Part shown: piece by piece, positions 33,242 through 40,881 of the stretch
How the letters are laid out: every line of letters starts with the position of its first letter
How positions within the stretch are numbered: the stretch's first letter is position 1
Assembly (NCBI GenBank): GCA_958428235.1
Contig: CAUAFG010000001.1
Coordinates: 124,001-188,000, forward strand
Source of the DNA: Faeciplasma sp900553675
Lineage (GTDB): Bacteria; Bacillota; Clostridia; Oscillospirales; Ruminococcaceae
Length of the DNA stretch: 64,000 nucleotides
Direction: 5' to 3'
Translations under genes and position numbers: made by a program
The notes under the pieces: generated by a model
What the model was told of the DNA's origin: nothing
Database searches by the model: none
What the model saw: the letters and a program-made list of their open reading frames with translations, nothing else

Positions 33242-33640
33242 TCAGCGGTCGGTTATGTGAAGCTCCTGCTTAAGCGCCTTCTGAAGAACGGCGGAAACGT
33301 TTAAGCCGCTTTTTTTGGCTTCAAAATCAAGCCACGAAGGAAGAGTGACGTTTCTGCGGACCGTCCGCATATCGTTCTGCCTGCGGTATTCCGAAAAGTC
33401 AACAGCTACAAGTGAAACTATATCGTTTTCAGTTTCTTTTATGACTGCTTTCACTTCTGATGGTGTGGGCAGAGCTTGTTTTCTGTCCTCCATCTCAATG
33501 CCGATTATTCCGATTGCATCCTTTGCCATTTCGAGAGCGTCCGTCAGGGTGTCGCCCTCGGTGTTTATGTTGAAATCCGGAATATAGACGACAAAGCCGC
33601 CCTCTGCCGGTGATATCAAAATCGGATAAGCTTCTTTCAT
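33242..33640 (-). CDS. HicB-family antitoxin-like protein, orphan
   Basis: The 132-residue protein has an N-terminal HicB-type partial RNase H fold (YPILISPAEGGFVVYIPDFNINTEGDTLTDALEMAKDAIG). Its C-terminus looks like a DNA-binding ribbon-helix-helix or HTH segment (RTVRRNVTLPSWLDFEAKKSGLNVSAVLQKAL). HicB normally neutralises the HicA ribonuclease encoded next to it. No HicA frame is present on either side: the downstream gap is 130 bases and upstream is the hrcA promoter. A palindrome in its own promoter suggests autorepression. It may act as a solitary regulator. Confidence 0.82.
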   Translation of the reverse strand: MKEAYPILISPAEGGFVVYIPDFNINTEGDTLTDALEMAKDAIGIIGIEMEDRKQALPTPSEVKAVIKETENDIVSLVAVDFSEYRRQNDMRTVRRNVTLPSWLDFEAKKSGLNVSAVLQKALKQELHITDR

Positions 33641-33665
33641 GATACATCATCCCCCTTTATGCATT

Positions 33666-33694
33666 ACTATACACACAAAATGTGTATATGTCAA
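33666..33694 (-). promoter_or_regulatory. hicB promoter with embedded palindromic operator
   Basis: Minus-strand TTGACA and TATAGT are 17 bases apart. The palindrome TATACACA-N5-TGTGTATA (33668-33688) covers the spacer and part of the -10, where a bound repressor, probably HicB itself, would block RNA polymerase. Confidence 0.78.
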
Positions 33695-33742
33695 CACTTT
33701 TATATCCATCACAAAAAAATCCGAAAAAATTTCAAAAACCCC

Positions 33743-33770
33743 TTGACATCTTTGAAAAAATGGTTATACT
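33743..33770 (+). promoter_or_regulatory. Sigma-A promoter of the hrcA-grpE-dnaK-dnaJ operon
   Basis: TTGACA and TATACT with a 16-base spacer, just upstream of the CIRCE operator. Confidence 0.87.
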
Positions 33771-33775
33771 ATATA

Positions 33776-33802
33776 TTAGCACTCGGAGATATTGAGTGCT
33801 AA
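33776..33802 (+). promoter_or_regulatory. CIRCE operator (HrcA binding site)
   Basis: Perfect TTAGCACTC-N9-GAGTGCTAA inverted repeat overlapping the expected start site. HrcA binds it and represses the operon until heat or misfolded protein titrates GroE. Confidence 0.97.
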
Positions 33803-33845
33803 CACTTAAAGCTTTTAATTGCCAAGCGTGTTTGGGGTGAGTAAT

Positions 33846-34895
33846 TTGGATGATAGGAAGCTGAGAATCCTTGCGGCAGTTGTTGACGAATATATAAGAA
33901 CCGGCGAGCCTGTGGGCTCCAAAGCCATAATGAGCTATATAAACGCCTCCAGCGCGACCATCCGCAACGAGATGGCAGAGCTTGAAAAGCAGGGATATCT
34001 TGAACAGCCCCACACCTCGGCTGGCAGGGTTCCCACCTACTCCGGCTATCGCCTGTATGTAGACCAGCTATTGCAGACCGATCCCCTTTCGGATGAGGAA
34101 AAGCAGGAGCTCGACGGTATGCTTCCCGAAAACGAGTATTCCGAAGAAAAGCTTGTTAAATCCGCCTCGAGGGCTTTGGCAAAGATAACCAGCTGTGCGT
34201 CGTTCGTTTCGAGCGAGAATCCAAAGTTTTCGGTGATATCCAAGGTTGAGGTAATCCCCACCGGCAAGCGGCTTTATGTGCTTTTAATGATAACCTCGAC
34301 AGGCAAAATCAAAAACCGCACCTGCCGGTTAGAGCTTGATTTAACCAACGAACAGCTTGAATATTTCACAAGCTTTGTAAAGCAGAATTTAGAGGGAGTC
34401 CCGCTGGGAGTTTTAAGCGATGAAATGCTTGAAAAGCTTGAAACCGCAATGGGAACATACCTTATTGCAATGTCTCCCTTAGTTCAGGGCATATTTGATA
34501 TGTCCAAGGAGATTACAAAGCGAGATGTTGACATAAGCGGCGCGCGGAATCTTTTAGACTGCAAGGACATAGATTCCCGCGAGCTGATAACATTCTTCGA
34601 CAACGGCGACGAGCTGCGCAGGCTTATGGACGACAGCTTCAGCGGCATACACGTTTTGTTCTCGGAGGAAGACGAAAACTTCCTTGTCGGAAATTCAAGC
34701 CTTGTAAGCTCGAACTTCTTAAAAGACGGCAAGGTTGCGGGGCATCTGGGAGTTATAGGTCCCATGCGGCTTGACTACAAAAAGATTATTCCGTATGTTG
34801 AATATTTCACCGATAAAATCACCGAAATTCTTTCAACTAACGACGATATAATATACAACGACAATGATGCAGAGGATGAAAACGAAGATGAGTAA
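33846..34895 (+). CDS. hrcA: Heat-inducible transcription repressor HrcA
   Basis: The 349-residue repressor has an N-terminal winged helix (DDRKLRILAAVVDEYIRTGEPVGSKAI... ATIRNEMAELEKQGYLEQPHTSAGRVPT), which is diagnostic of HrcA, and a C-terminal inserted dimerisation domain. The start is probably the TTG at 33846, since GGGGTG lies six bases upstream and family members begin LD(D/E)RK; an in-frame TTG at 33819 would lie only 16 bases after CIRCE with no ribosome site. HrcA binds the CIRCE at 33776, closing an autoregulatory loop. Its stop overlaps the grpE start. Confidence 0.95.
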   Translation: MDDRKLRILAAVVDEYIRTGEPVGSKAIMSYINASSATIRNEMAELEKQGYLEQPHTSAGRVPTYSGYRLYVDQLLQTDPLSDEEKQELDGMLPENEYSEEKLVKSASRALAKITSCASFVSSENPKFSVISKVEVIPTGKRLYVLLMITSTGKIKNRTCRLELDLTNEQLEYFTSFVKQNLEGVPLGVLSDEMLEKLETAMGTYLIAMSPLVQGIFDMSKEITKRDVDISGARNLLDCKDIDSRELITFFDNGDELRRLMDDSFSGIHVLFSEEDENFLVGNSSLVSSNFLKDGKVAGHLGVIGPMRLDYKKIIPYVEYFTDKITEILSTNDDIIYNDNDAEDENEDE

Positions 34896-35475
34896 GAAAA
34901 ACGAAAACGAAGAAATCAAGAACACACCCGAAGCCGAAAATCCCGAAACGGCAAATCCCGAAGCGGAAAATCCTGCTGAGGAGGCTGCGGCTGAGGAAAA
35001 GTCCCCCGTCAACGAGGAGCTTGAAAAGGCTAAGGCAGACTTAGAAGCCGCACAAAAGGAGCTTGCCGAGTACAAAGACAAATACTTAAGGCTTATGGCG
35101 GAATACGACAACTTCCGCAAGCGCTCCGTAAAGGAAAAGGCGGATATCTACCCCGAAGCAACCGCAAAGGCAGTCGAAGCATTTTTGCCGATGGCGGATA
35201 ATTTCGAGCGAGCTTTAAGCACCGAAACCACCGACGAAAAGTATAAGTCGGGAGTTAAGATGATATACTCTCAGCTCGGCGAAGCATTCAAGTCGCTCGG
35301 CGTTGAGGTTATAGACCGAGTTGGAGAGACCTTCGACCCCAACCTTGAAAACGCCGTAAGCCGGATTGAAGACGAAAACCTTGGCGAAAACGTTGTTGCG
35401 CAGGTCTTCCAAAAGGGCTACAAGCGCGGCGACAGGGTTATAAGACACGCGATGGTGGTCGTCGCAAACGTCTGA
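34888..35475 (+). CDS. grpE: Nucleotide exchange factor GrpE
   Basis: The 195-residue protein has an acidic, repetitive N-terminus (EAENPETANPEAENPAEEAAAEE), a long coiled coil (AKADLEAAQKELAEYKDKYLRLMAEYDNFRKRS) and the C-terminal beta domain (GVEVIDRVGETFDPNLENAV). GrpE releases ADP from DnaK. I chose ATG 34888, overlapping the hrcA stop by eight bases; an in-frame ATG at 34864 lies deeper inside hrcA. Confidence 0.95.
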   Translation: MSKKNENEEIKNTPEAENPETANPEAENPAEEAAAEEKSPVNEELEKAKADLEAAQKELAEYKDKYLRLMAEYDNFRKRSVKEKADIYPEATAKAVEAFLPMADNFERALSTETTDEKYKSGVKMIYSQLGEAFKSLGVEVIDRVGETFDPNLENAVSRIEDENLGENVVAQVFQKGYKRGDRVIRHAMVVVANV

Positions 35476-35557
35476 TAAAATATCACGAAAACAGCGGCGA
35501 AAGCTGTTTATATACATTATCTAATAAAAACTTTAAACTCAAAGGAGAGAAAATATT

Positions 35558-37405
35558 ATGTCAAAAATCATAGGTATAGACCTTGGTACAACCAATTCCT
35601 GCGTTGCCGTTATGGAAGGCGGCGAGGCTGTAGTTATCCCCAACAGTGAGGGCGCAAGAACCACCCCCTCGGTTGTAGGTATCTCTAAGAACGGCGACAG
35701 ACTTGTCGGTCAGGTTGCAAAGCGTCAGGCTGTTGTTAACTACGACAACACCGTTATTTCCATCAAGCGCCATATGGGTTCGGACTACAAGGCAACCCTC
35801 GGCGGCAAAACCTACACCCCTCAGGAAATCAGCGCAATGATCCTGCAAAAGCTTAAGGCAGACGCTGAGGCTTACCTCGGTGAAAAGGTTACCGAGGCTG
35901 TTATTACAGTTCCCGCCTACTTCACCGACGCTCAGCGTCAGGCAACCAAGGACGCAGGTCAGATTGCAGGTCTTAATGTAAGACGTATTATAAACGAGCC
36001 TACCGCAGCAGCTCTTTCCTACGGTATCGATAAGGAAGAGGAGCAGAAGGTTATGGTTTACGACCTCGGCGGCGGCACCTTCGATGTTTCCATCATCGAG
36101 ATGGGCGACGGTGTTACCGAAGTTTTAGCGACCGCAGGCAACAACCACCTCGGCGGCGACGATTTCGACCAGAGAATAATCGACCTTTTGGTATCAGAGT
36201 TCAAGAAGACCGACGGAATAGATCTTTCCAAGGATAAGATGGCTATGCAGAGACTTAAGGAAGCCGCTGAGAAGGCTAAGATCGAGCTTTCAAACGTTCC
36301 TTCCTCAAACATCAATCTGCCGTTCATCACCGCTGACGCTACAGGTCCCAAGCACCTCGACTACACCTTAACTCAGGCTAAGTTCAACGAAATCACCGCT
36401 GATCTGGTTGAAGCAACCGTTGGTCCCGTTAAGCAGGCTCTTTCGGACAGCGGACTTTCCACCTCAGATATTAACAAGGTTCTTATGGTCGGCGGTTCTT
36501 CAAGAATCCCTGCCGTTGTTGAGGCTGTAAGAAAGCTCACCGGCAAGGAGCCTTTCAAGGGAATCAACCCCGATGAATGTGTTGCCCTTGGTGCTGCATA
36601 CCAGGGCGGCGTTTTAGGCGGAGACGTTAAGGAAGGCTTACTCCTACTCGACGTTACTCCCCTTTCGCTCGGTCTTGAAACCATGGGCGGCGTTTGCACC
36701 AGAATTATTGAGAGAAACACCACCATCCCCACCAAGAAGACCCAGATCTTCTCCACCGCTGCCGACAATCAGACAGCTGTTGACATAAACGTTTTGCAGG
36801 GCGAGCGTGAATTTGCAAAGGACAACAAGCAGCTTGGTATGTTCAGACTGGACGGCATTGCTCCCGCTCCCAGAGGAATCCCTCAGATTGAGGTAACCTT
36901 TGATATCGACGCCAACGGCATAGTTCACGTTTCCGCAAAGGACTTAGGCACCGGCAAGCAGCAGGATATAACCATCACCTCCTCCACCAATATGTCCAAG
37001 GAGGATATCGACAAGGCAGTGCGTGAGGCTGAGGCGTTCGCCGCAGAGGACAAGAAGAAGAGAGAAGACGTTGACGCAAGAAATCAGGCTGACCAGCTTG
37101 TATTCCAGTCGAAGAAGTCTCTTGAAGAGTTCGGCGACAAGGTTGCAGCTTCCGACAAGTCCGACTGCGAGGCTAAGATAGCTGCGCTTGAAGAAGCTCT
37201 TAAGGGAACCGACATAGAGCTTATCAAGTCCAGACAGAAAGAGCTTGAAACAAGCATTCAGGGAATCGCCACAAAGGTATACCAGCAGGCAGCTGCTCAG
37301 CAGCAACAGCAGCAGGGTCCTCAGGGCGGCGATCAGGGCGGATACACTTCCGGCAGCGGCAATGATGACAACGTTGTAGACGCTGAATTCACCGACGCTA
37401 ACTGA
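35558..37405 (+). CDS. dnaK: Chaperone DnaK (Hsp70)
   Basis: The 615-residue Hsp70 has the ATPase signatures IGIDLGTTNSCVAVMEGGE, VYDLGGGTFDVSIIEMGDG and VLMVGGSSRIPAVVEAVRK. The substrate-binding domain and helical lid follow, with the typical C-terminal acidic end (DDNVVDAEFTDAN). The linker LLLLDVTPLSLGLET is intact. It folds and protects proteins with DnaJ and GrpE, both encoded beside it. AAAGGAGAG precedes the ATG. The base composition is slightly biased to preferred codons, as expected for a highly expressed gene. Confidence 0.98.
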   Translation: MSKIIGIDLGTTNSCVAVMEGGEAVVIPNSEGARTTPSVVGISKNGDRLVGQVAKRQAVVNYDNTVISIKRHMGSDYKATLGGKTYTPQEISAMILQKLKADAEAYLGEKVTEAVITVPAYFTDAQRQATKDAGQIAGLNVRRIINEPTAAALSYGIDKEEEQKVMVYDLGGGTFDVSIIEMGDGVTEVLATAGNNHLGGDDFDQRIIDLLVSEFKKTDGIDLSKDKMAMQRLKEAAEKAKIELSNVPSSNINLPFITADATGPKHLDYTLTQAKFNEITADLVEATVGPVKQALSDSGLSTSDINKVLMVGGSSRIPAVVEAVRKLTGKEPFKGINPDECVALGAAYQGGVLGGDVKEGLLLLDVTPLSLGLETMGGVCTRIIERNTTIPTKKTQIFSTAADNQTAVDINVLQGEREFAKDNKQLGMFRLDGIAPAPRGIPQIEVTFDIDANGIVHVSAKDLGTGKQQDITITSSTNMSKEDIDKAVREAEAFAAEDKKKREDVDARNQADQLVFQSKKSLEEFGDKVAASDKSDCEAKIAALEEALKGTDIELIKSRQKELETSIQGIATKVYQQAAAQQQQQQGPQGGDQGGYTSGSGNDDNVVDAEFTDAN

Positions 37406-37460
37406 TCATAACGCAGGCAATCCCACAAACAAAAAATATAAATTGCGATAATTAAACAGA

Positions 37461-37492
37461 CCCAAGGCGCATGAGGATATCTGCGCCTTGGG
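37461..37492 (+). other. Hairpin between dnaK and dnaJ
   Basis: CCCAAGGCGCA and TGCGCCTTGGG form a perfect 11-bp stem with a 10-base loop, followed by AAAGTTTCTTATC. Without a proper T-run it could be a processing or partial termination site that lowers dnaJ relative to dnaK. Confidence 0.65.
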
Positions 37493-37527
37493 AAAGTTTC
37501 TTATCATTGATTTAACGGAGTTTTACG

Positions 37528-38700
37528 ATGGCAGACAAAAGAGATTATTATGAGGTCTTAGGCGTTTCAAAAAGCGCAACCGATGATGAGCTGAAGCACG
37601 CCTTCAGAGCACTTGCAAAAAAATACCACCCCGACCTTCACCCCGACGATAAAGACGCCGAAGCAAAGTTTAAGGAAATAAACGAGGCTTATGAGGTTCT
37701 TTCAGACAAGGATAAGCGCGCAAAATACGACCAGTTCGGCTTTGCGGGGGTAGACCCCACCTACGGAGCAGGTCAGGGCGGCGGAGCATATGGCTCATAC
37801 GGCTCGAGCGGATTCGGCGGCTTTAGCGGATTCGGAGACGTTGGAGATATATTTGAAAGCTTCTTCGGCGGCGGATTCGGCGGCTCGCAGAGGTCGAACC
37901 CCAACGCTTCGCGGCGCGGTCAGGACATAAGAGCCAACCTTACCATCAGCTTTATGGAAGCCTGCAAGGGCACAAGAAAGCAGGTAAAGGTAACCCGCTA
38001 TGAATCCTGCCCCGACTGTCACGGAACCGGAGCCAAAGCCGGAACAAGCGCGGAAACCTGCCCCGACTGCCGCGGCACCGGAACGGTAAAGGTAAACCAG
38101 CGCACCGCTTTCGGAGTATTCCAGACCACCCGTCCCTGCGATAAGTGCGGCGGCAAGGGCAAGATAATCAAAAGCGTCTGCCCCACCTGCGCAGGTCAGG
38201 GAAGAGTTAGAAGCGTTTTGCAGCGCGAGGTTGAGATTCCCGCCGGCATCGACGACGGTCAGACCCTTAAGGTTCAGGGCGCGGGCGACAGCGGCATAAA
38301 CGGCGGCGGCTACGGCGATCTCAACATAAAGGTAACCGTTAAGCCGGATGATATGTTTGAGCGCGAGGGCTTTGACGTTTACACCGAAATACCCATATCC
38401 TACACGCAGGCAACCTTGGGTGACGAAATAGTCGTGCCGACTATCGACGGCAACGTTAAGTACACCGTCCCCGCAGGAACTCAGACCGGAACGGTATTCC
38501 GTCTGCGCGGAAAAGGCATAAAGCGGCTTTACCGCACCGACCGGGGCGACCAGTATGTTACCGTTAAGGTGGAAGTCCCCAGAAATCTTACAAAGAAGCA
38601 GGCAGATCTGCTTAAAGCCTTTGACGATTCGCTGGACGACAGGAATCAGGCAAGCAAAAAAAGCTTCTTTGAGAAGATGAAGGACTATCTGAACAGCTGA
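37528..38700 (+). CDS. dnaJ: Co-chaperone DnaJ (Hsp40)
   Basis: The 390-residue type I Hsp40 has a J domain with the HPD tripeptide (KKYHPDLHPDD), a Gly/Phe-rich region with several GFGG units (residues about 75-125), and four zinc-binding repeats (CPDCHGTG, CPDCRGTG, CDKCGGKG, CPTCAGQG). The substrate-binding C-terminal domains follow. It delivers clients to DnaK and stimulates its ATPase. A bidirectional terminator lies 13 bases after the stop, ending the heat-shock operon. Confidence 0.98.
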   Translation: MADKRDYYEVLGVSKSATDDELKHAFRALAKKYHPDLHPDDKDAEAKFKEINEAYEVLSDKDKRAKYDQFGFAGVDPTYGAGQGGGAYGSYGSSGFGGFSGFGDVGDIFESFFGGGFGGSQRSNPNASRRGQDIRANLTISFMEACKGTRKQVKVTRYESCPDCHGTGAKAGTSAETCPDCRGTGTVKVNQRTAFGVFQTTRPCDKCGGKGKIIKSVCPTCAGQGRVRSVLQREVEIPAGIDDGQTLKVQGAGDSGINGGGYGDLNIKVTVKPDDMFEREGFDVYTEIPISYTQATLGDEIVVPTIDGNVKYTVPAGTQTGTVFRLRGKGIKRLYRTDRGDQYVTVKVEVPRNLTKKQADLLKAFDDSLDDRNQASKKSFFEKMKDYLNS

Positions 38701-38713
38701 AAATAAGTATAAC

Positions 38714-38757
38714 AAAAGCGATATCAGGAAATTCACCCGATATCGCTTTTTATTTTG
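38714..38757. terminator. Bidirectional terminator between dnaJ and the xylanase gene
   Basis: AAAAGCGATATC and GATATCGCTTTT form a perfect 12-bp stem with T-runs on both strands, serving the convergent dnaJ and GH11 genes. Confidence 0.88.
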
Positions 38758-38761
38758 TTAT

Positions 38762-39967
38762 TTACTTGACAATCGCGCCGTATGCGTCATCAATATAGAA
38801 GCTGTCCTTTCCGCTTGCGGTTTCGACATACAAAAGCATTGCAGTCGCGCCCTCCGGAATTGTAAACTCAGGATTTGCAAGCGTTACCCACTCGCCCTTT
38901 GCCGCTTCAACGGCGGCGACCTCGGCATAGTCGGTCTGACCGTTTATATTATATTGCAGGGTCAGCTTGAACTCGACCGTCTCGGCGGAATCCTGCATAG
39001 CAGAAACTCCAAAGCTGTAGGTGTTTCCCGGGATGAAGGTGTTTGCCCTAAGGCTTCTGCCTGCGCCGTTCCATGCGTCCTGCCTGCCGGTTACCTTTAA
39101 GCACTTGCCCAAGCCGTCCGCCCTGTCGGACGCAGACACGTTCGAGCTTCCGCGCTGTTCCCAGCCCTCAGTGCCCGAATCGAAGGAGCAGTTGTAGTAA
39201 TAGCCGTTTTCGTCCGGCTCCTGCGGACCTGCGCCCTCGGCGGGTGCGGGTATATCCCCGCCTATGCTCAATTCATTCTTGAGAATATCGGCATTTCCTC
39301 TGCTCTGATAGCCCTCGACGGTCAGCGAAGCTTCATAAAGCTTGCCCATCTTCATGCCCAAAGCCTCCCAGCTTGCAAACACCTGTCCGACGTTGATTTC
39401 GCCCTTGCTTCTCTTTTCCTGACGAACGCACCAGTACTGCTGGAAGGTGGTGTTGCCGTCGATGGACGGCTGATTGTAGCGGGTAGTCTCATAGATGTCA
39501 TAATCTGCACCGTCTAATTTGATGGTCGCGGTGGGGTTTCCTCCCGGCGGACGCCAGTTGCCCCACGATTCTACGATGTAATACTCCACAAGCGGCTCGC
39601 GCGTCCAGCCGTAAAGAGCAAGGTAAGAGTTGCCGTCGGGGTTGTAGTCAACATCATAAGAAAGGGTGATGTTGCCGACCTCCTGCCACGTTTTGGTGCA
39701 GTCGAACTTCATTCCCCTGCGGAACAGGGCGTTGTTGATGTCGCTCCACTCGCAGCTGAATCTGCCGTCTTCCTTAAGGGTCATGCTGGTGGTGCCGTTG
39801 TCCTTCCAGAGCTCATAGCCATAGCCATCCTGCTCGCCGATTTCGCAGTCGGTGAGAACGCGGTAATCGCCCGAGCCGGCATTATCGCCGCAGGAGCAGC
39901 CAAGAATCACGCAGAGCGCAATAGTCAAGGCGGTGAAAACCCGCATTGCCCTTGAAAAAGCCTTCAT
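38762..39967 (-). CDS. Lipoprotein endo-1,4-beta-xylanase (GH11) with C-terminal carbohydrate-binding module
   Basis: The 401-residue protein has a lipoprotein signal peptide ending at VILGC, so it should be anchored to the outer face of the membrane. Residues about 35-235 are a GH11 xylanase. The nucleophile Glu is in PLVEYYIVESWGNWRPPG and the acid/base Glu in LTVEGYQSRGNADI. After a Pro/Gly-rich linker, a beta-sandwich of about 145 residues (YNCSFDSGTEGWEQRG... FYIDDAYGAIVK) resembles CBM4/9/22-type xylan-binding modules. It cuts xylan at the cell surface. AAAAGGAGG precedes the ATG at 39967. Confidence 0.92.
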   Translation of the reverse strand: MKAFSRAMRVFTALTIALCVILGCSCGDNAGSGDYRVLTDCEIGEQDGYGYELWKDNGTTSMTLKEDGRFSCEWSDINNALFRRGMKFDCTKTWQEVGNITLSYDVDYNPDGNSYLALYGWTREPLVEYYIVESWGNWRPPGGNPTATIKLDGADYDIYETTRYNQPSIDGNTTFQQYWCVRQEKRSKGEINVGQVFASWEALGMKMGKLYEASLTVEGYQSRGNADILKNELSIGGDIPAPAEGAGPQEPDENGYYYNCSFDSGTEGWEQRGSSNVSASDRADGLGKCLKVTGRQDAWNGAGRSLRANTFIPGNTYSFGVSAMQDSAETVEFKLTLQYNINGQTDYAEVAAVEAAKGEWVTLANPEFTIPEGATAMLLYVETASGKDSFYIDDAYGAIVK

Positions 39968-40036
39968 GTATTTACCTCCTTTTATAAATTATTGGCATAC
40001 TACAGCTGCGCTGTCAGCGCGATTACGTTCCCAGAG

Positions 40037-40458
40037 CTAACGGTTATGCTCTCCAAGCATAAGCTCGCTAAGCTCCTGTATGCGTTCCGGCGGGAATGGC
40101 GGTTCGCAGAGCGGCTTTAGAGCGATTCCCATAAGCTTAACCGGATTATCGTCTGCAGCCACGCGGTTAGAGCTTAACGCTCCGCACCGTCTGCACCGGT
40201 GGACAACCGCCCATTCGCCGTTTTTTCGCACCCAGACGGCAACAGCGTCCATAATGCCTCCACAGTCGGCGGCACGGTGCCCGGTTCAACGTCTAAATGC
40301 AGGCTTGAAAGGCAGTTGGGACAGTGGTTGCGATGTTCGCTTCCCGCGCCCTCCGGCGTTACTATCCAGCCGCAGACCTTACAGGTGAAGGTTTCGTTGC
40401 AGGGATGGGTTTTGTAGTAGCCTTTTTCGTATAATTTTCTTTTGTTTTCGCGATTCAT
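40037..40458 (-). pseudogene. RNHCP-domain protein, frameshifted
   Basis: Reading from the ATG at 40458 (GGGAGG upstream) gives MNRENKRKLYEKGYY with the zinc-binding TCKVCGWIVTPEGAGSEHRNHCPNCLSSLH that names the RNHCP family. Just after GTVPP the frame goes wrong. The frame shifted by one base continues DCGGIMDAVAVWVRKNGEW, then HRCRRCGALSSNR and AADDNP, the normal second half, to a stop at 40037. The loss of one base near 40265-40270 (GTGCCGCCGACTG) would explain it. Intact members are about 140 residues; function unknown. It could be a pseudogene, a sequencing error or, less likely, programmed frameshifting. Confidence 0.85.
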
Positions 40459-40485
40459 TAATTTTCCTCCCATAGGATTTAAGCA

Positions 40486-40539
40486 CTGACCTTACGAGAG
40501 GAATGGCTTGTAAATAGATTTGCCAAACCTCTCGGTCAG
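40486..40539 (-). promoter_or_regulatory. Leader hairpin before the RNHCP gene
   Basis: On the minus strand CTGACC-GAGAGG pairs with CCTCTC-(GTAA bulge)-GGTCAG, with an inner TGGC/GCCA stem. The 5' arm contains the TGA stop of the short leader ORF, so a ribosome paused at the end of that ORF would block the hairpin. Confidence 0.65.
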
Positions 40540-40571
40540 GCTACAATCTCCCTTACATGATTATTTTTCAT
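40536..40571 (-). CDS. Eleven-residue leader peptide ahead of the RNHCP gene
   Basis: Minus-strand frame MKNNHVREIVA then TGA. It has a very strong ribosome site, AAAGGAGG, ten bases before the ATG, and lies 35 bases after a consensus promoter. Its stop codon sits inside the leader hairpin. This layout is that of a regulatory leader peptide rather than a functional protein. The inducing condition is unknown. Confidence 0.6.
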   Translation of the reverse strand: MKNNHVREIVA

Positions 40572-40605
40572 AAAAAACAATCCTCCTTTTTAAATTAGTA
40601 TGATA

Positions 40606-40634
40606 ATTATATTACTATTTTGTTGGATAGTCAA
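40606..40634 (-). promoter_or_regulatory. Sigma-A promoter of the leader-RNHCP unit
   Basis: Minus-strand TTGACT and TATAAT, 17-base spacer. Confidence 0.85.
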
Positions 40635-40662
40635 GAGAGATTCCCGCAAAATCCTGCATTTT

Positions 40663-40800
40663 ATACTTATTTCCCATTAAAAAATGTCTGGACCATGTAT
40701 GGTCGTTGAATCGTCGCAAAACCCATGGCACAGCGGTTTTGCGGCGATTTTATGCAGGTTGCCAAAGCAACCCTTGTACACTTTTATGGGAAATTAGTAT
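40663..40800. repeat. Palindromic intergenic element B
   Basis: A 138-bp unit is bounded by inverted ends ATACTTATTTCCCATTAAA and its near-complement (ATACTAATTTCCCATAAAA read from the other strand). Inside are three more hairpins: GACCAT/ATGGTC, TCGTCGCAAAACC/GGTTTTGCGGCGA and GGTTGC/GCAACC. The outer ten bases resemble the ends of element A at 18474-18633. No open frame. It separates the divergent RNHCP and TetR promoters. Confidence 0.72.
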
Positions 40801-40807
40801 TACCCTC

Positions 40808-40864
40808 TTGACATCTCCGCAAATATCTGCTATATTAAAACAAGTGTTTTAAAACATCAGTTTT
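40808..40864 (+). promoter_or_regulatory. Promoter and tandem operators of the TetR-ABC operon
   Basis: TTGACA (40808) and TATATT (40831) are 17 bases apart. Immediately after the -10 come two adjacent 14-base palindromes, AAAAC-AAGT-GTTTT (40837-40850) and AAAAC-ATCA-GTTTT (40851-40864). They cover the start site and are probably bound by the TetR-type protein encoded just downstream. Confidence 0.75.
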
Positions 40865-40881
40865 AGAAAGGAGACTACGCC

